A stretch of DNA of 64,000 nucleotides from Alkalihalobacillus trypoxylicola (lineage in GTDB: Bacteria; Bacillota; Bacilli; Bacillales; Bacillaceae_D), in the NCBI RefSeq assembly GCF_001590785.1, contig NZ_LTAO01000040.1:37213-101212 (forward strand), given 5' to 3'. Positions 62,360-64,000 of this stretch are shown here, in pieces. A program made the translations under genes and the position numbers. The notes beneath the pieces are model-generated. The model was not told where the DNA came from, made no database searches, and was given only the letters and a program-made list of their open reading frames with translations. Each line of letters starts with the position of its first letter. Position 1 is the first letter of the stretch.

Positions 62360-62899
62360 ATGAAAAAGGCTGTTTTTTTGGATCGAGATGGAGTCATAAA
62401 TGAGGTTTTGACTAGAAGAGTGAAATTTGTGAATAATCCCAAAGATTTTCATTTAATGAAAGGTGTAGGAACAAGCATAAAATTATTAAATGATGCAGGA
62501 ATATTGGTTTTTGTCGTGACCAATCAAGGTGGTGTTGGCTTAGGGTATTTAAAGGAAACAATGTTACAATCGATTCATGAAAAAATGAAGAAAGATTTAT
62601 TAAAGTATAATGCTACTTTGGACGACATCGCCTACTGTGCTCATAAGCCTAATCAAGGTTGTCTCTGTCGAAAACCAGAAGCAAATATGCTTCTTCAATT
62701 AGCTGAAAAATATCATATTGACTTACCTTTAAGTATTATGGTTGGCGATCGTGAACCAGATATAAAAGCTGGGAAAAAAGCAGGCTGCAAAACGATTTTA
62801 GTCCATCAAAGAACGTCAGATTGCTTTGGTGCAGATGCTAGTTTCCCTTCCCTACATGATGCCATTCCGTGGATTCTAGAACAAATGATTGAAGCTTAG
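62360..62899 (+). CDS. HAD-IIIA phosphatase, GmhB-like (heptose/histidinol bisphosphatase family)
   Basis: 179 aa, ATG with SD AGGAATAAGGAA. Motif I is FLDRDGVIN (Asp nucleophile D8, acid/base D10), motif II VVTNQGGVGLG (Thr), motif III Lys in CRKPEANM, and motif IV MVGDREPDIKAGKKAG. A zinc loop CAHKPNQGCLC (CxH...CxC, residues ~93-103) is typical of GmhB. The substrate in Gram-positives is often a sugar phosphate; D-glycero-manno-heptose bisphosphate is possible but not supported by other genes here. Cytosolic. Confidence 0.9.
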   Translation: MKKAVFLDRDGVINEVLTRRVKFVNNPKDFHLMKGVGTSIKLLNDAGILVFVVTNQGGVGLGYLKETMLQSIHEKMKKDLLKYNATLDDIAYCAHKPNQGCLCRKPEANMLLQLAEKYHIDLPLSIMVGDREPDIKAGKKAGCKTILVHQRTSDCFGADASFPSLHDAIPWILEQMIEA

Positions 62900-62902
62900 T
62901 AT

Positions 62903-63790
62903 TTAAAGGAACGTTTGCTTTTTCTGTTGTATTAAAAGTTGCTGGCGATTTTCACCATATAAAATCCAAGGAGTAGAAATAGTAAAAGTATGCTCAGCTG
63001 GTATAGATAATAGTTGTTGATCGCTTAAATCGAGCCAAATCTGCGTATCAGACTCTTTGTGTATGGGTTTGGCATCATAAAAAGTTTGTATCGTTTTCCA
63101 TAAACCAGGCTGTGTCCAAATATCATCATAAGGATAAATGACATGGACGATAGGCACCCCTTTTACGTCATTTTTTAAAAGCAAACAGCGGGTTTTAGAC
63201 TCATTTTCAAAAATAGTCCATTCCTTTATCTTTTCGTTAGAAAACAAAGCTTCACTTGCTGGAAATGGGTAGTAGCATTCATAACCAAAGAGATTATTAG
63301 AATCGGAATAATTTTCTAATAACCATCTCTTTTTTTCAGTAAAATCATTTATTTTCCTCCATAACTCCCCTACCCTTTTTAAGGACCCCACGTCATTAGT
63401 CGTAGCATGATAAATGAGGGGATACGATTTGAGACCTAATTTATTTAAGACCTTCATAGCAGATGGATTGTCTTTTTGAGTGTTGCCACCTATCCATTTC
63501 ACTTCCGGCTGTTTTAGGGCCTCATTCATAACAAATTCCAACAATTTCGAAGCATAGCCTTTTCCTCTATAGGAGAGGTCGCTTCTTAAGCGGCCAAGCA
63601 TGGCGTATTCATCAGCAAACATGGTATACCCACCGATACTAACTAATTGGTTTTGCTCGAATAAACCATATAAAAAATGAGGTTCTTCCATTAGTTGATC
63701 GTAAATATGTAATACATAATCATCTTCTATTCCTGTGTTCATTTGTTCAAATAAAAGCTTGTCTTCTTTGTATAAACGTCTAATTTCCAT
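62903..63790 (-). CDS. GNAT family N-acetyltransferase with extended C-terminal domain
   Basis: 295 aa, ATG with SD AGGGGGATC. The N-terminal GNAT domain is residues ~1-130. LRSDLSYRGKGYASKLLEFVMNEAL holds the acetyl-CoA loop (RGKGYA), and NTQKDNPSAMKVLNKLGLK the later helix. The C-terminal ~160 residues (LENYSDSNNLFGYECYYPFPASEALFSN and IWLDLSDQQLLSIP) form a second, Trp/Tyr-rich domain that I do not recognise. Substrate unknown. Convergent with the HAD gene (3 bp between stops). Confidence 0.88.
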   Translation of the reverse strand: MEIRRLYKEDKLLFEQMNTGIEDDYVLHIYDQLMEEPHFLYGLFEQNQLVSIGGYTMFADEYAMLGRLRSDLSYRGKGYASKLLEFVMNEALKQPEVKWIGGNTQKDNPSAMKVLNKLGLKSYPLIYHATTNDVGSLKRVGELWRKINDFTEKKRWLLENYSDSNNLFGYECYYPFPASEALFSNEKIKEWTIFENESKTRCLLLKNDVKGVPIVHVIYPYDDIWTQPGLWKTIQTFYDAKPIHKESDTQIWLDLSDQQLLSIPAEHTFTISTPWILYGENRQQLLIQQKKQTFL

Positions 63791-63913
63791 AATGATCCCC
63801 CTAGCTGGATGAAGTCTTTTCTCTAAATGATCATAAAATTATTATAAAGTCTCAGATTAAAATAAGGAAACAGAAATTATTATATTAATTAATTTCATCA
63901 TTCATATCTTATA

Positions 63914-64000
63914 ATGAAAACCGAACGATTAGGTTTTTGATTTTCACTTTAGGTAGATGTTTTCCCAAGGGCTTGTCTTCAGCTAACTCTGACTACGCAG
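63914..64000 (+). repeat. Element B, copy 3 (truncated by window edge)
   Basis: Same orientation as copy 2: AATGAAAACCGAACGATTAGG-type start at ~63914 (AACGATTAGG visible), GGTAGATG and TTTTCCCAAGGG left arm, then GACTACGCAG at the last base. The right arm lies beyond the window. Confidence 0.85.

Overview
The window looks like a chromosomal segment of a low-GC, endospore-forming Bacillaceae species. The evidence is a type-B RNase P RNA, the spore genes cotD, tlp and sspH, a collagen-like surface protein, Gram-positive Shine-Dalgarno sequences with frequent TTG/GTG starts, and Bacillus-type neighbourhoods (yprA-yprB-cotD-ypsA-gpsB-rnpB-ypsC; yneR; yneT-parE-parC). I see no prophage, plasmid, CRISPR array, tRNA or 16S/23S rRNA.

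Layout. 1-6.2 kb: a MoxR/DUF58/VWA membrane operon, cut at its 5' end by the window edge. 6.4-9.3 kb: a hypothetical gene, an aspartate-type aminotransferase and a PPOX flavoprotein lying between two copies of a ~320-bp MITE-like element (element A). 9.8-16.1 kb: DNA-repair pair yprA/yprB (MrfA/MrfB), cotD with a SigK-type promoter, ypsA, gpsB, an RNase H-like gene and rnpB. 16.2-19.1 kb: an ABC importer of the TrpXYZ type. 19.4-22.7 kb: tlp, an M29 aminopeptidase and ypsC. 22.7-31.6 kb: an accessory stretch of small membrane proteins, lipoproteins, an old-yellow-enzyme homologue and a LysR-linked methyltransferase cluster, with two copies of a second, palindromic ~140-bp repeat (element B; a third copy runs off the right edge). 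31.7-44.8 kb: ddl, yneR, an M32 carboxypeptidase, a tyrosine recombinase, an SDR, yneT, parE/parC, a tautomerase homologue and a CD3324-like DNA-binding protein. 44.9-46.8 kb: ytvI and a candidate dif site. 46.9-54.8 kb: a two-component system divergent from a MacB/FtsX-like ABC exporter, a pseudo-M50 protein, a decayed serine hydrolase and a DinB protein. 55-64 kb: ferritin with a Fur box, an SDR, a collagen-like protein, an arabinan-use cluster (GH51, GH43, AraC), sspH, a HAD phosphatase and two enzymes.

The most interesting signal is at chromosome scale. The 12-mer ATTATGTAAACT occurs four times, always on the + strand, between 19.4 and 46.7 kb. It contains the XerD-binding arm of the Bacillus dif site. 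The copy at 46712-46739 also has the dif central hexamer TATATA and partial left-arm identity, lies 3.1 kb beyond parC, and sits where gene orientation stops being mostly + strand. I read it as the dif site of the replication terminus, and the other three as XerD half-sites of the kind that unload SMC complexes in B. subtilis. A XerS/XerD-like tyrosine recombinase is encoded 9.6 kb away. If correct, this window is the replication terminus of the chromosome.
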